Positions 1 to 12,962 of a stretch of 64,000 nucleotides of DNA are shown here, in pieces. Below the pieces are notes generated by a model. That model was not told the origin of the DNA. It searched no databases and was given only the letters and a program-made list of their open reading frames with translations. This DNA is from Dioscorea cayenensis subsp. rotundata (taxonomy: Eukaryota > Streptophyta > Magnoliopsida > Dioscoreales > Dioscoreaceae), in the NCBI RefSeq assembly GCF_009730915.1, contig NC_052475.1:1-64000 (forward strand). Reading direction: 5' to 3'. Position 1 is the first letter of the stretch. Each line of letters begins with the position of its first letter. The translations under genes and the position numbers were made by a program.

Positions 1-756
1 TTTCAGCCAAAAATGTCGACAAAAGAACCGAAAGATGCGTTTTGTTTAAGTTATTACTGAGGTCAAAGAAATCAGCTTAGAAAGCGAGTACCATAATGAT
101 CAGAGTAGACTTCTAAACAGAAATTCTACACCGTTCAAAAATTATGAAGTCAAGGAAAAAGAATGGACCCGTTAATTATTATAGGATAATAACCATTGAA
201 TTACACCACAATTAGTCCTAGCAACGAGTTAGGTTGGTACAAAGAACCATTCTGCCAATGTCTCTTCTAGTTGGTCACTTTCCTTAATTTCCTTGGATTG
301 CGTTAAAGTAATGTTATTTGAGGATCAAATGAGTGGCCCACGGTGTGCAGTTTTCATGAACTACAGAAGGAATCTTTAAATGCAGACACAGCTAACCTTT
401 GGTTTAATCACCGCCATTGAGATTCTGTGTAGTTTCTTCAATAATAATGTGGTTTACATACACACAAACATATATCTGTATTATTTCAAAGTATGAGCCA
501 ATTCCTGTTCAGCCTTTTCATGGCCTGAAACTGATAAATCTCTAAAAAAGAAGTCAATTATAACTAAATTTTATCATGTATTGATGTCTTAAAATCTTCA
601 GCAGTGATTTCAAAATGAAGATAGCTAAACTCCTATCTTTGCCTTCAAGGAAATGAACACAAAATCAGGGAATGCAATTGCCAGTATGGACAACCTAGAT
701 ATGATAATGAGACATTACTGATCAATGCACCAAACATGGAAGGATATGGGCATTTT
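1..756. other. AT-rich spacer, no gene seen
   Basis: No open reading frame of note, no recognisable repeat ends and no RNA gene is visible before the copia element begins. Confidence 0.6.
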
Positions 757-761
757 AGAAC

Positions 762-900
762 TGTTAGAGTTATGTTATAGTTTATATTTGGTTAATGGGC
801 TATACTAGGCCCATACCACAAAACCCTAGTATTTCTCTATATATATATCCTTGTACTTATTTACTAATAAAATATACAAATTATTTCTTCTATTCTCACA
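762..900 (+). repeat. 5' LTR of the copia element
   Basis: A 139-bp LTR beginning TGTTAGAG and ending CTCACA, matched by the copy at 5159-5295. It contains an AT-rich TATA-like stretch. It is unusually short for a plant copia LTR. Confidence 0.92.
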
Positions 901-914
901 TGGTACCAGAGCTC
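901..914 (+). other. Primer-binding site of the copia element
   Basis: TGGTACCAGAGCTC directly follows the 5' LTR. It closely matches the TGGTATCAGAGC site complementary to initiator methionine tRNA that plant copia elements use. Confidence 0.8.
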
Positions 915-3900
915 TAGGTTAAACCCTAGCTGCCACCCAAAACCCTCGCCGCCCTACCGCCACTCCAAACCCTAGTCTTCCACCCACCGCCCACCTCTAC
1001 CACCCGACCACTGCTCATCTCTTGCTGTCTCGTTGGTCTATGGGCACCGGTGATGTTCCCTCACCCTCACCGGGTCCTTGTCTTGTTCTGTGAAGGATTT
1101 GTCTTGTCGTCGTCATGTCTTCGCTTTCATGATTCTTTAGATAAGAATCTCCATCAGTACCTGCAAAAGTTGGATGGAAGGAACTATGTGTTTTGGGCGC
1201 AGAGTTTTGAGCAGTTCCTTATGGCTCATAAGAAATCATCGTACCTCACGGCAGATCCACGGACTCGGAAGATGCCAAGTATCTTGATTGGCTTCTCGAG
1301 GATGCTTTCGCGAGGCGCTCATGGTTGATCGGTAGTATGGAGCCGGATATTGCCCGAAGTGTGGTGATGTTGACTACTGCAAAGGCAATTTGGGAGATGT
1401 GCGATTGACATATGGAAATGAAAAATAATATCTCTCGTGTTTTTGAGTTGTATGAGCAAATCTGTTTACGTACCCGTCAAGGCGATCGTCATCGCCTATC
1501 GGTTCTTCACTCACATCCGTAGCTCGTTGGATGAGTCGGATATTTACCGACCCATTAGTTCTTGATCCGCCACCCTTCGTTCTACCGGAATGAAGTTGCG
1601 CTCATCGCATATCTTTCCGGGCTCCCCGCTGAGATGCAAAAACCAGTGAAGGGCTCTATTCGAAGTTCCCGAGAGAATGCCTCGATCTTTCAGCTGCTTT
1701 ATGCTCGCGTCCCTTCGCCTTTCTTCTACATCCACATCTCCGTCGCCTGTTGTGTCCTCCGATCGATCCGCTTTGCTAGCTTCGTGGGCGTGGTGGTAAA
1801 GGCTCCTCTCGTGGTGGTCGAGGAGCCGGCGTGGTGATTCTCGAATAGGTTTGTGTGTACTTTTACGTCGACGGCCAGGCCACACTGAGGATCGTTGTTG
1901 GGATAAGCATGGTCGCCCGGCAGTGGTCAATGCTAGTACCGAGGTGGTCGATCCGTCACCCACTTCTAGTGCTGAACAGTTTGTCACTATCTCTCAGGCT
2001 GACTTTCTGCACGGTTCCAGCGGCTACAGGGCACAGCGTCTCACACCACAGTCTCTTCTTCTGTTTCCTCAGGTAATGCCTTTCTTGTTTCCAGGGACAG
2101 TTCCTGGATTATTGACTTTGGGGCCTCTTCTCACATGACAGGTACAAAATCTTTTTTTCCAAAAATCTTTCTCCATCTATTTTTTTCATTACGTGGCGAT
2201 TCTACGATGGACGATCGTGATTAGTGTCCCGGGAGAGAGAGTTGTGCTGAGCTTCCTCTCGACTTAGACTAAATGATGTTCTTTATGTACCTGAATTTCC
2301 TGTCAACTTGCTATTCATTTCTGCGATCACCAAACATTTGAATTGTAGTGTATCATTTTTCCCTTTTCACTCGTATTTTTTTCGGGGATCTGCGACGGGG
2401 AAGAGGATTGGTTTGAGGGCGTAATCGTGGTGACGGCAGTATATCGTTGAGTGCGTGATGATATTCCTCGTGGTTTAGCGAAAGATCAGTTTCGACTCCG
2501 AGTCATCACTCATATGGCATCGAGATTGGGTCACCCTTCTCTTAGTCGTCTTCAGCAAACTTTGCCTTGGATTCGGGTCGAGTCGTTTCAATGTGAGTCG
2601 TGTCAGTTGGGTAAACATCATCGTGCTACCTTTAAACGTTCTACTCTAGTGTCTAGTCGGTCGTTATTTGATTTAGTTCATTGTGATGTTTGGGGACCTT
2701 CTAAGGTCGGCGTCTATTTCCGGGTCATCGTTACTATGTTGTGTTTGTTGATGATTTTTTTCCCGAGTGTCTTGGGTATATTTGTTAAAAGACCGTCGGT
2801 CTATTGTCGATGTCCTTCAAAAAAATTCATTTTGGAAATAAAAAAATTAATTTTCCATTGTTCTCAAATGTCTTTGCACCGATAATGCTTTAGAATTTGT
2901 CTCTTCTGCTGTAAATTCTTTATGTGCGTCATTTGGGATTATTCATCAAACCACATGTCCACACACTTCTCAACAAAATGGAGTAGCTGAAAGAAAGCAT
3001 CGTCACATATTGGATGTTGCACGCACTCTCTTGGTAGAGCGTAATGTTCCTATGTATTTATGGTCTGATGCTATCTTGACTGCAGTCTATCTTATTAATC
3101 GTATGCCTTTCGCACCCTTTAGGGGAGAGGTTCCTTTACGTCGTCTTCTACCTAATACCGAGTTGTTTCACTTATCCCCTCGTGTTTTTCGGTTGTGTTG
3201 GTTTTGTTCGTGATTTAACTCCCTAGTTTGGACAAGTTGCGTCGCGTGCGCTTAAATGTGTTTTTTTGTTGGTTATTCCCCGCACCCAACGTGGATACTG
3301 GGTTGTTTCATCCGACTAGTCGGAAGTATTTTTGTGTCTATGGATGTCACGTTTTTTGAGTCTCAATCATTTTTCTCTGATTCAGTTTCTCACGATATGT
3401 TAACTATGTCATCGACGCCAACGTGTACCAGCGCCAGCTCCGTCCCCTCCGGTCCTCTCCCCGGACCATGCAGATTCGTCTCTTGATCTTCCCATAACCT
3501 TTCGCAAAGGTATTCGTTCTTGTACTAAACATCACATCTCCCTTTTTGTTTCTTATGATAATCTTCACCCGTCCTTCCGCACATTTGCTCTTTCCTTGTC
3601 TGCTGAGTCAATTCCCAGGAAATACCAGGATGCGCTTTTGCTTCCACAATGGCAAATGGCAATGGATGAGGAAATGGAAGCCTTGAGATCTCGTGGTACA
3701 TGGGCGCTTGTGCTCGCCTGCGATGCCGAAAGATCGCCACTGCGATGGGTCTTCTCCTGCCAGCACAAAGCGGATGGTACAGCTTGATCGCTACAAAGCC
3801 CGTGTTAGTGGCCCGTGGTTTTACTCAAACTTATGGTGTTGATTATGCTGAGACTTTTTCACCAGTTGCTCGTCTGAATTCTATTCACATTCTACTGTCG

Positions 3901-5158
3901 GTAGCTATGAATCGATCATGGACACTCTGTCAACTTGATGTGAAGAATGTCTTTCTCTATGGAGACTTAGTTGAGACAGTGTTTATGGAGCAACCTCCGG
4001 GGTATGTTGCTCAGGGGGAGAATCTAGTCTGCCCGACTCAAGAAAGCGATCTATGGTCCCGAAAACAAAGTCCTCGTGCATGGTTTGACAAATTTAGTGT
4101 AATTGCAATCTGCAGATGGTTTTCGCAGTGTAATGTGGATCATTACGTGTTTTTATAAGAACACTTCATCCGGTTGTGTTGTACTTGCGGTATATGTCGA
4201 TGACATCTTGTTGACTGGGTAGTGATCGCTGGAATTCGAGAGAACTAAGGAGCATTTAATGAAGCATTTCGTTACACGAGACATGGGACGACCCAGATAC
4301 TTCCTTGGTATTGAGTTTACATATGCCAAAGGAAAGATGACGCTCTCACGATGGAGTATGTGTTGGACTTACTTGAGGAGACTGGTTTATTGGGTTGTAA
4401 ACGAGAGAATACACCTATTGAGCAGTCACCACCCTTTTGGGAGACATCTTCCCCATTTCTCAAAGATCCTGGTCAATACGAGATGTTTGATTGGCAAGCT
4501 CATTTATCTAACTGTTACTCATCCTGATATATGTTACGCAGTTGGACTCCTGAGTCAGTTTATGCATGAGCCACGAGAAGTTCACGCGAGGGGTGCTCCG
4601 AGGGTTCTTGCGATATGTTAAAGGAGCTCCCGTAGAAAGGTCTTCTACTAAAAATCATGGTCACTCTAGACGTTGCGAGCATATTCGACTCAGGGTTATC
4701 GTCGGGTGATGAGGAGACAGAAAGTCTCACGCCTGAGCTCAGACGTATGTCGGTGGAAACTTGGTTACTTGGCGAAGCAAGAAACAGAATGTGGTTTCGA
4801 GATCAAGTGCGAGCGAGTACTGATCGATGGCATGCGATGACCTGTGAGATGGTTTGGGTGCGCTCTTTTCTATCCGAGTTGGGATTCCCTATCACAATAC
4901 CTATGCAGATGTTGTGTGATAACCAGACCGCCATCTTCATTGCAAATAATCCAACATTCCATGAGCGTGCCAAGCATGTGGAGGTTGATTGTCACTATGT
5001 TCGTGATATGGTACTGAAGGGAGTCATCTCTACGCCGTATACCCAGTCGTCTGAGCAACTGGCGGATATCTTCACCAAAGGTTTAAATGTTAAAGTCTTT
5101 AGTAATCTATGTAACAAGCTGGGCATGCTCGATATATATGCTCCAGCTTGAGGGGGAG

Positions 5159-5295
5159 TGTTAGAGTTATGTTATAGTTTATATTTGGTTAATGGGCCAT
5201 ACTGGACCCATACCACAAAATCCTAGTATTTTTCTATATATATCCTTGTACTTATTTATTAATAAAATATACAAATTATTTCTCCTATTCTCACA
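5159..5295 (+). repeat. 3' LTR of the copia element
   Basis: A 137-bp copy of the 5' LTR, preceded by the purine-rich tract AGGGGGAG at 5151-5158 that serves as polypurine tract. It is followed by the AGAAC target duplication. Confidence 0.92.
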
Positions 5296-5339
5296 AGAAC
5301 ATAAGAGAAGTTCCTTAGCATGAATGAGTGAGAAATCAA

Positions 5340-5600
5340 TAATTTTTTTTTAAGATAGATATATATATTTTTTTTATAAAATGAATAAACTATAATGCAT
5401 TAAAAAAAGCATAGAGTACAAAAACAGAGTACTACACAAAAGCAACAAAAGATAATAAGAAAAAAAAACCCAAAACCGTCCACCGGGTGTAGAATAAGAA
5501 CCAACACAAAACATACCATCAGGAGTGGAGAACATAAGAAGCTAATAAAAAAAAAACCACAAGGTGAACACAACAGAAAGAGTAAGAGCGATGGACCCTA
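5340..5600 (-). repeat. Probable LINE 3'-end relic
   Basis: On the minus strand the sequence runs through TTTAATGCATTATAGTTTATTC and then into an A-rich end (T runs at 5341-5380 on the plus strand). The same ending closes the large LINE at 52.35 kb, where the matching stretch reads TTTAATGCAGTTGTGGTTTATC. I read it as the tail of a severely 5'-truncated LINE. Its 5' limit is not clear. Confidence 0.45.
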
Positions 5601-6161
5601 TCGAAAAGTTCTAAAACAACTAAACTAGTTGAAATATTTCTCTTAAACAAAAAAAAAAATGAAGATTAAAGAAAAAAAAAAAGAGACGGTGAAGAAAATT
5701 GGGGAGAAAAGAACAGAGGACTTGAAATCAAGAACGCCCATACACCCAACAACATGTTCTTCTAACAGTGAAGCATATAAAATTCGCTTAATTAACAGAT
5801 AAGAAAGATTGAATTTTCAATGTCAAAGCCTTCTCTGTTCCCAATGGTTTTGTTACATTCTGCTTCTATCTCAACATAAATGGTTAATAATAATAACAAC
5901 AACAGAAGAAGAAAAGCCAAACACTATAAACTGAAATGAAGGAGAAGCAGCGGTATGTGAATAATGTCAATTCATTTTGAACAAGGAAAAGAGTGAACAA
6001 GATCCCATCAATCTACAGTTTGATAAGCCTGCAATCGAAACCAACAGCCAAATCTCGCAAGACTTGTTCCATCAACATTTTCCAAAGAATTCATCAGTGA
6101 AGACTACACAAATGTAAAACAAAACACTAAAGAGGAAGTATGTCAGAAACTCTTTAAATCA

Positions 6162-7105
6162 CTAACTCTTTAAGGCACGGATCAAGAGAGTAAAGCCAGG
6201 GGAGTCCTGCTCCTTTTGCAGGACCTCGTGTCCAAGCCAGAGCCTGCTTTCAAGCGAGCTCCTGGCCCTGAACATGAACACACCGCAGCCGGAAGGACCA
6301 CCAAACCACCAGTCATGCAAATCCCACATCAGGTCCACCGGTGACCCGTCCACGAACATAATCTGATTTCCTCTGAAGTTCCAGTGCAGCCTCTTCTCGG
6401 AGACCACCTTCTTCTTATCAACGTACACCAATAGCTCCGAGTCCTTCACGTCCCATGAATCTCCTTTGCATTTGATTGTGATCTCATGATCTTTCCCATC
6501 GTCTCGGAACCGAGCTTTTGTCGAATAAATAGTATGGATGACGACCTGCTCTTTCCGGCCAAACATCACGGATGCTGCTGTAGGCATCACACCCTCGAGC
6601 TTGCCGTTGTGGACGCTGTTGATGTTGATGTAATCCTTGCTCCAACCACCGAGTAAGAGTGCAAACTCTCCATCGACGATAACAGCTACATAGTAGTTGC
6701 TGTCAACGGGTTCCGGCCCGGAACCAAATTTGGCAGAAGAGACGTCCCAGAGGAGAGCGAGCACCGAGTCTCGATGGACGTAAGACTGGGCTCCTTTCTT
6801 CTTCTTCAAGACCTGCGTGCTCAGGGTGGCAAGCTTTTTGGTTTTTCATCATGGTTGAGGGTGATGTCCTCGATGGAGACCGAGAGAGTCGGGCCAGTGC
6901 TGGTCTTTGACCATGTAAGCTCGATGAAGAGCTGCTTGGAGGTGGAGAGCCTGGCATAGTGGAGGCTGGTGATGGAGCGCTGCACGGAGGAGTCTAGGAC
7001 AGACAAAGAGTTGTTGCTGCTGCTGCTGCTTGCGCCGCTGCCTGAGCATGACGAATCCGATACTTTGACGGCTTGTTCACTGAGACACGTAGCCATGTTC
7101 CTCAT
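6162..7105 (-). CDS. DUF868 family protein, one frameshift
   Basis: Plant-specific DUF868 protein of unknown biochemical role. The start is set at 7105 because the family typically begins with an MR.xATC.SE.A..VSDSS-like stretch, and the protein here reads MRNMATCLSEQAVKVSDSS. In-frame codons upstream, including an eight-glutamate run, come from a GAA microsatellite that is more likely 5' UTR. The N-terminal part holds the TWSK segment. The C-terminal part holds DVSSAKFGSGPEP, the GGWSKD loop and a WWFGGPSGCGVFMFRARS-like ending. The two halves lie in different frames that meet at A-runs (6835-6846 on the plus strand). Adding one base there gives exactly 315 codons (314 aa), close to the usual family length. 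It is intronless, as is common in this family. Either this is an assembly deletion in a homopolymer or a young frameshift. Confidence 0.82.
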
Positions 7106-7394
7106 CTTAGGAGGAAGGATGACATGGCTATGGACAAATGGTTCCTTGGCCTTGCAAACCATGTCCTCTTCTTCTTCTTCTTCTTCTTCTTTAGAATTTC
7201 TGACACAAAGCGCAAGACAAAGAAACAAAGAAGGATGGGATTAAGTTTGAGAAGAAGAGGAAGAAGATAACATCCTAATCCAGGATATAGAAATAAACAA
7301 GACTAGAATACTAGAACGGAATGTCTTGATTGGGAAGCATGTAAGGATCTCTTTTGGCGCTGTGCTGTGCTGTGCTGTGCGTGTGTTTTGGGTG

Positions 7395-7401
7395 ATTTAT
7401 A
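7395..7401 (-). promoter_or_regulatory. TATA box candidate for the DUF868 gene
   Basis: CTATAAATC on the minus strand lies about 290 nt upstream of the chosen ATG. It would place transcription start near 7365 and the GAA repeat (7165-7190) inside the 5' UTR. Confidence 0.5.
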
Positions 7402-7409
7402 GAGGAACG

Positions 7410-10400
7410 GTAAGAAAAAAAAAAATTAACTTGCTTTTGCCCAACCCTGACTTGCCTTGCCTGGCCCTTTTCTCTCGTCAGTCTTTAGCCAAACTTTTAG
7501 AATCCACAAACATGGAAGGATTTCAGCACACATTCAGCGTTTATCAATTAATGCAATTACACTGCCACAAATTATCTATTTATTTTTTTTTTTTAAATCT
7601 CATTATACAATAACTGCCGGGATGGGACTAGTTTTGAAGAACAAGTCTCCAGCCAGCCGCTGACAATGATGTACGCGCCTTTGCAGCACGTTTCTTATGC
7701 AGGGCTTATCAACACAAGGGGCAGTTTACATAAATATGTCAGAGAGTTGTTTCACTGCTACGAGTCAGAGCAAGACCCTATCAGCCTAGACATTTTACCT
7801 TGTCAGTTTCTCAACGTATCATCACTTCGGAACACATAACTAACAAGTAACAAGGACTTCAGAGATCTCAAACTCAAAGTACCCTACCGTCCTTCGCTTC
7901 CCCACGTGTAAAACCAATTTAGAGCAACGAAAAGGTGGTTAAGAATTAGGGTGATGGGCCAAACACAGCAGGAAAAAGTGGCTAAGAGGTTAAGAACCTG
8001 TAATATATGCTCAACATGGCATTGATCAGTGGAACAATATTACATCCATATCTTTGAGTTTAAGTTTCAGAGCTCAGATGCTCTTTAGGAGGAAGAAAGT
8101 GCGGCATCACGAAAGGAACCAAAAAGATTAGATCCCAAACAACATGTTCAACCAACAAGTCTAGATCAAGTTAACTTGCAACAGGGTTAGGTTGACATGG
8201 GCCAGATGTGCTCCTTACCGTACCTCACTCACTGTTTAATGGTTCGTTCTTATGCCCCATTTTGCTTGAGATGCAAGTTCATTTGCATAAAAAATAGGAA
8301 ATAGGAAATAGATAGTCGTGTGCCCTTGAACCAAAACTAGTCCAACGGGAACAAATAAAAGGATATCTATATTGTCATGAGAAGCCAGACCAGGTAACTG
8401 TGTTGGGAACAACTCCAGTTGTAGCTAATTTTACGAAGCGACAACCCTCCCTTTGTTTACTGCCAAAGATCTTATAAAGAAACTTTAGTCACTCTTCTAG
8501 TTCTATAACAGATCTGAGACCCATCTCTCAGAATAAATAACTTATTAAATTTGCAACCAACTCAGCAGCCTCTTGAGTCTGAGACGTCTATCTAGTAACC
8601 CAATACCTCAACTATTTTAAACACAACACAAGGGGTCATCACCATGGCCTACTAGATCATCTCCAGGACTCTATGGTTGGTTGGCCGGACAATTGGAATC
8701 TAGAATAACAGTAAAGCTTTATCATAGATACTACTAGTTATTAGTCACCTACACGTTCTGGCACAGGTAGGCCAGATAAGATGCACAAGCTACCAGTAAT
8801 AATAGGTTCTAGGAACCATTAGACCAAAATTAACAGTACACATTCATGCATTAGAGAACATAGAAGTTACATGAATTGGATGTGATCCAAAAGTTTAATA
8901 TGAATGGACAAAAAATAAGAATGGGATTGGTTTGGTATTTTTCTCGAATAAATAAAAAGTCCACCACATCAACTTGGATTTGTATTTAGCACCTACTTTT
9001 ATGAACTTAACTTGTTTTTTTATTTGGTAATTAAGCTTTCGTATAGGATGAAGTTGGCTTGCTTCCCAACTGGCAGAAAAAGAACGTTGAATCCGTGCCA
9101 TGTCCCCTGTTACTTGGCTACCATTTTTAATTAGATCTTAAACCTACCATTTTTGAAAAAAATAAACGGTTCTAAGTTTTTGGACAAACTCAACAGAACA
9201 ACCAAAGGTAGCCAAGATATCGCCTTCTATCAGCAAATCTGATGGTGAAGTACACGACTTAAGCTATATTTTGTTTCATTGTTGCTTTTTAACCTGCCCC
9301 ATAGCCATTGACTAATGCAGCAATTCTAAACAAATTGATATCAGTCATATCCTGCCCAGCAACCCCACGTTCAACACCTCCATTTCTTGTGTTTACCTCT
9401 CCAGTTCCATCCTTTGTAAAATGTTTTGTTTTTTGCTTGATGATATGGTTTCTTTAACTATATAAAAAAAAAAGGATCTGAACCTAATTAAGAACTAGCT
9501 AATATAGAAATCCAAAGGGAAACCACATTTATTGCATTGGCATCAGGCCATGTGCAACCATGCAAGTAAATTAATTAAACATTAGGTTGATAAACAACAA
9601 TTTTTAAATCCACCAATGATAAACGAGGTTGATTAATTAAACTATATTTAACCAATTGCTAATGCTCAATGAATTGTTTGAGATAATAGAAGTTACCAGA
9701 GCTGATCAACTTGGGATTCACAATTCTTAAGCCCTGCCTAGTTTATAATTGACCGCCCAGAGTAGTCTCCAACTCGAGAATAGAACAAGTTGCCTGAAGA
9801 TCCGCAATTCCACCTTAGAGACCAATAGAAATATTAGGTCAAATGCTACCCATCATTGCCATCAACAAACTCTTTTTTATTTTTTATTCTAATATTTAGA
9901 AATAAGAAAAATAAGCCTACTGTCATCTTGACCACCTGGTTGTCGAACATCATCCGAACAGTGACTGTTGAAGCCGCCTGCTTGCAAACAATCCAGTGCA
10001 ATATCTGTTATCATGGTTATCATGGAAAATATATACATCTAGCATAAATGAAACAGAAAAGCCTTCTCCTTTATTTTTAGTGAATTTGAGGCTTATATAA
10101 TTTTTTTTATTAAAAAAAAACCTTCAAATTAACCGATGATTTTCAAGTATAAAAATTTCAGAAGTACTAGGATGATGTAATATTTTTTATGGCATTTAAA
10201 TTTGAGTAAACATGATGCTCCTTTCAGGATTTTCACTTCTGTGGGAGCTGTGGGCATGCTACATTTCCAAGTGTTTGCAAGATAGAAATACTATGGGCTT
10301 GGAAGGGGACAAATGCTTCGCTTTTCTACCATACAAATTAACTATCCCTATAATGGAGTGTCAATGTCCAAGCAGCGTAAGCCTCCTAAAGTTGCCAATT

Positions 10401-12738
10401 CAAGTCTTGGAGATTGACTAGTAACTGATCAAAAGCAGACAACAAAGTTGGCATTTTGATGTGATAGCCATTTTTGTTGTCAGGGTATAGCTAGGGTTCG
10501 GTAGGTATGTATGCCGTGCAATATAAATTTATTGATTACTATCTCAATTAGTCAATAAGGTAGACCTGAGCAGGCAATACAGAAAATGCTGAAAACTTGA
10601 TTGTTTTTCTATTGGTAGAGCGTACGTTGGAATACATGTATTATTATCTGTAACTCTATGGAACGCGCTTGTTTGGAGAGACTATTATGACTCCAAAATA
10701 GTGTTCCTATGTCAGTCTGATCATTTACAACATGGGAATAGCTCTGGTTTATATCAGAATGACAGAATCCAGGTTAGGGCCAAATTAGCAGTAAAACAAT
10801 CAATCACTTTGCAGGCTGGGAATATAAAATGTATAGATTCAAGTCTAATAAAGCCAACCCCATATCTGGAGCTCATCCAGGTTAGGAATCTACAGCTGAA
10901 AGCCTGAAAGGTTACCACAGACCCGAAAGGACAGACTGCAATCCACCACTGCAAAGTTTCCATAACCATCTCACACATTTTTGTTGATCCTTAATAGAAA
11001 AAGAATAGCACAGGAAGAAGCAGAAAAGCATGCACGTTTGATCACTGTGGCAACCACTATGTCAGTGTCCAAGTTAGATTATAACCTAAGACCCATGGGA
11101 GATAATCAAAATAATTTTTAATTCAAATATATGCACTTCATTGATGGAAATGTTGGACCTCGGGTACATTCGATATAATGCAAAAGCAATTTACTGTAGC
11201 ACCTTCAAAGAATGTGGTAACCAGAACGTGCTGTACTAATAAGTACGAAATAAGAGAACAGCTGCAAAGTTCAAAAGCTAGCACTAAAAGCCACAATTCT
11301 TTAACAGCTTAACTCTTCATCATTTGTATTCCATTTTGTGCAAGGTTCTAGATTATACAAAAGTTTTGAAGTGTTTTTATGCCACCAATTTGAACAAAAT
11401 TAAGAACCCCGTCTATGACTTAACAAATTATTGATATACTGCTTCTACTCATAATTCAGCTACGGCTGGTGCCACGAAATGATTGAGAACTACGACGGGC
11501 TCAATCAGAATTTTGTTCTTTGTATTCAACAAGTATTGCGTGACGATATGTTATGGCTTAACAACTGAGGCTATTACAGCAATTTAGAAGTAGCTCTATC
11601 GTGTTCTGGAGTATAGTTGTATAAAGAACAGTTGCATCAGAAAACTCTCCAGTGCCAACAGAGATTAAGCATTGCACAAGTCAAAGCATGATGATCGGTT
11701 CAAATGCAAAAAAAACAGAAAAACGGATTGATATTGAAAAACATGATCATCTGTAGCATGAAAAAATTGAAGTTTCATAGCATAATTATTAGCATAAGCC
11801 AGCAGAGGAACATTTAGAGTTAATTAAGTAGTGCAATTAGAAGATACAGTGACTAATGTTTTAATTTAATGCAGCGTTTGTTTATTCACATTTTCCTAAA
11901 TAAAAAGGAGATGAAAAGATGAACAAGCTAAATTCTGCATTATTTTATATGTATTGAAAGATAAAGCTCAATTAAAGTGCATGAAATTGTGGAAGTAAAC
12001 AATTTCAATCACCTGGTTCAATTGTTGATTTCTCTGGCTCCATAAAAAATTCGAATTATACTTTGTCCTCTGGAAATGCCAGCAGCAATAAAAACCTGGA
12101 AGAACATCAACTGAATCCCTAATGCTTAACGAAATAAGAGAAATAAGGCATGAGAAATCACACACACGGAAAATGCAAATTTTCTAAAAGGTACTTTTTT
12201 TTCTAATTGATTTTGCAAAAACCTATGTAAACACATTAAACTATCAAAGTATTGATAGAATTCACTTAACTCACTGCCCCACAGTCCACAGAGAGTAGCA
12301 GCCACGGCCCATTTCATAAATACACACCAGAATAAGCACAAGAAAAGAAATTCGCATCTCTGTTTCATTGCATATTGAATTTCTCTAATATCTTGTGCTC
12401 CTGGAGAGGATAAGGATCAAAATGACCGAGAAACTTACCATACGAGTAACGGGATCGGAACGGAAAAGGCATATCCATTTTCTCACATAATTTAACAGAA
12501 AAAAAACAAAAAATTCAGCTTTCCAGCCAGCATCATCAGAATGAGGAGTGTTCGATTAGACCTAGTGATGAAAACGACATCGAAAGTAAAAGTAATCAAT
12601 GATCATTTGGAATAGGGGTGGGAACTACCCTGGAAATGGATGCCCTCGTTGCACCAGCAGGGCATTCTACACTTCCCTGGCTACAGGAATCCAAGGCACC
12701 ACCATTTTCCCCTTGGATCTTTCTTCACTCCCTAGAGC
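7410..12738. other. 5.3-kb intergenic spacer
   Basis: AT-rich sequence with only short, scattered chance reading frames. I found no domain-bearing frame, LTR, terminal inverted repeat pair or RNA gene. A GCTGT pentamer repeat (about 7360-7382) lies just outside it. Confidence 0.55.
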
Positions 12739-12746
12739 TAGGGTTT
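12739..12746. promoter_or_regulatory. Telo-box (TAGGGTTT) upstream of the PPR gene
   Basis: TAGGGTTTAAACC lies about 220 nt before the PPR start codon. The telo-box AAACCCTA is a known element near the start of plant genes for translation and organelle biogenesis. Its function here is inferred. Confidence 0.4.
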
Positions 12747-12962
12747 AAACCGGAGACTGCGAGGAGAGCATTTGCCATTTAGGAATGGAAACGCCCGAAT
12801 TTGAGGCCTTGAGGGATGGCGGCAAAGTTTAGAATGGAAGACACGTGGCAGAACATAAATGGGCATTCCGGTTCATATCGGTATCATCCAAATTGCCTCG
12901 TGATTGAAATTTGAAGAAGGCCCGGCCCGCCCATCCATCTCCGGCCTCTTCTCTTGGGTGCT

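Larger units (their letters stand above)
762..5295 (+). mobile_element. Decayed Ty1/copia LTR retrotransposon, about 4.5 kb
   Basis: Two near-identical LTRs (762-900 and 5159-5295) flank a body with the copia order of parts. A gag-like segment of UBN2 type lies near 1140-1330. A protease region lies around 2000-2140, a GAG-pre-integrase segment near 2510-2650 and integrase core pieces at about 2640-3130. Reverse transcriptase spans about 3600-4620 and RNase H about 4660-5150. Protease-integrase-RT-RNase H order separates copia from gypsy. A perfect 5-bp target duplication (AGAAC) sits at 757-761 and 5296-5300. The coding part is clearly broken in many places, roughly ten or more, so it is a fossil. 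The LTRs differ by about 7 substitutions and one 2-bp indel in about 137 bp (about 5%). At commonly used grass rates that implies insertion roughly 2 million years ago, which is an inference. Confidence 0.93.

Noticed and set aside
1544-1987. 147-codon minus-strand frame in the copia element
   Set aside because: Antisense shadow of the element body with no recognisable family.
12954-12962. Three-codon N-terminal extension of the PPR protein
   Set aside because: The frame begins with TTG there; the first ATG is at 12963.
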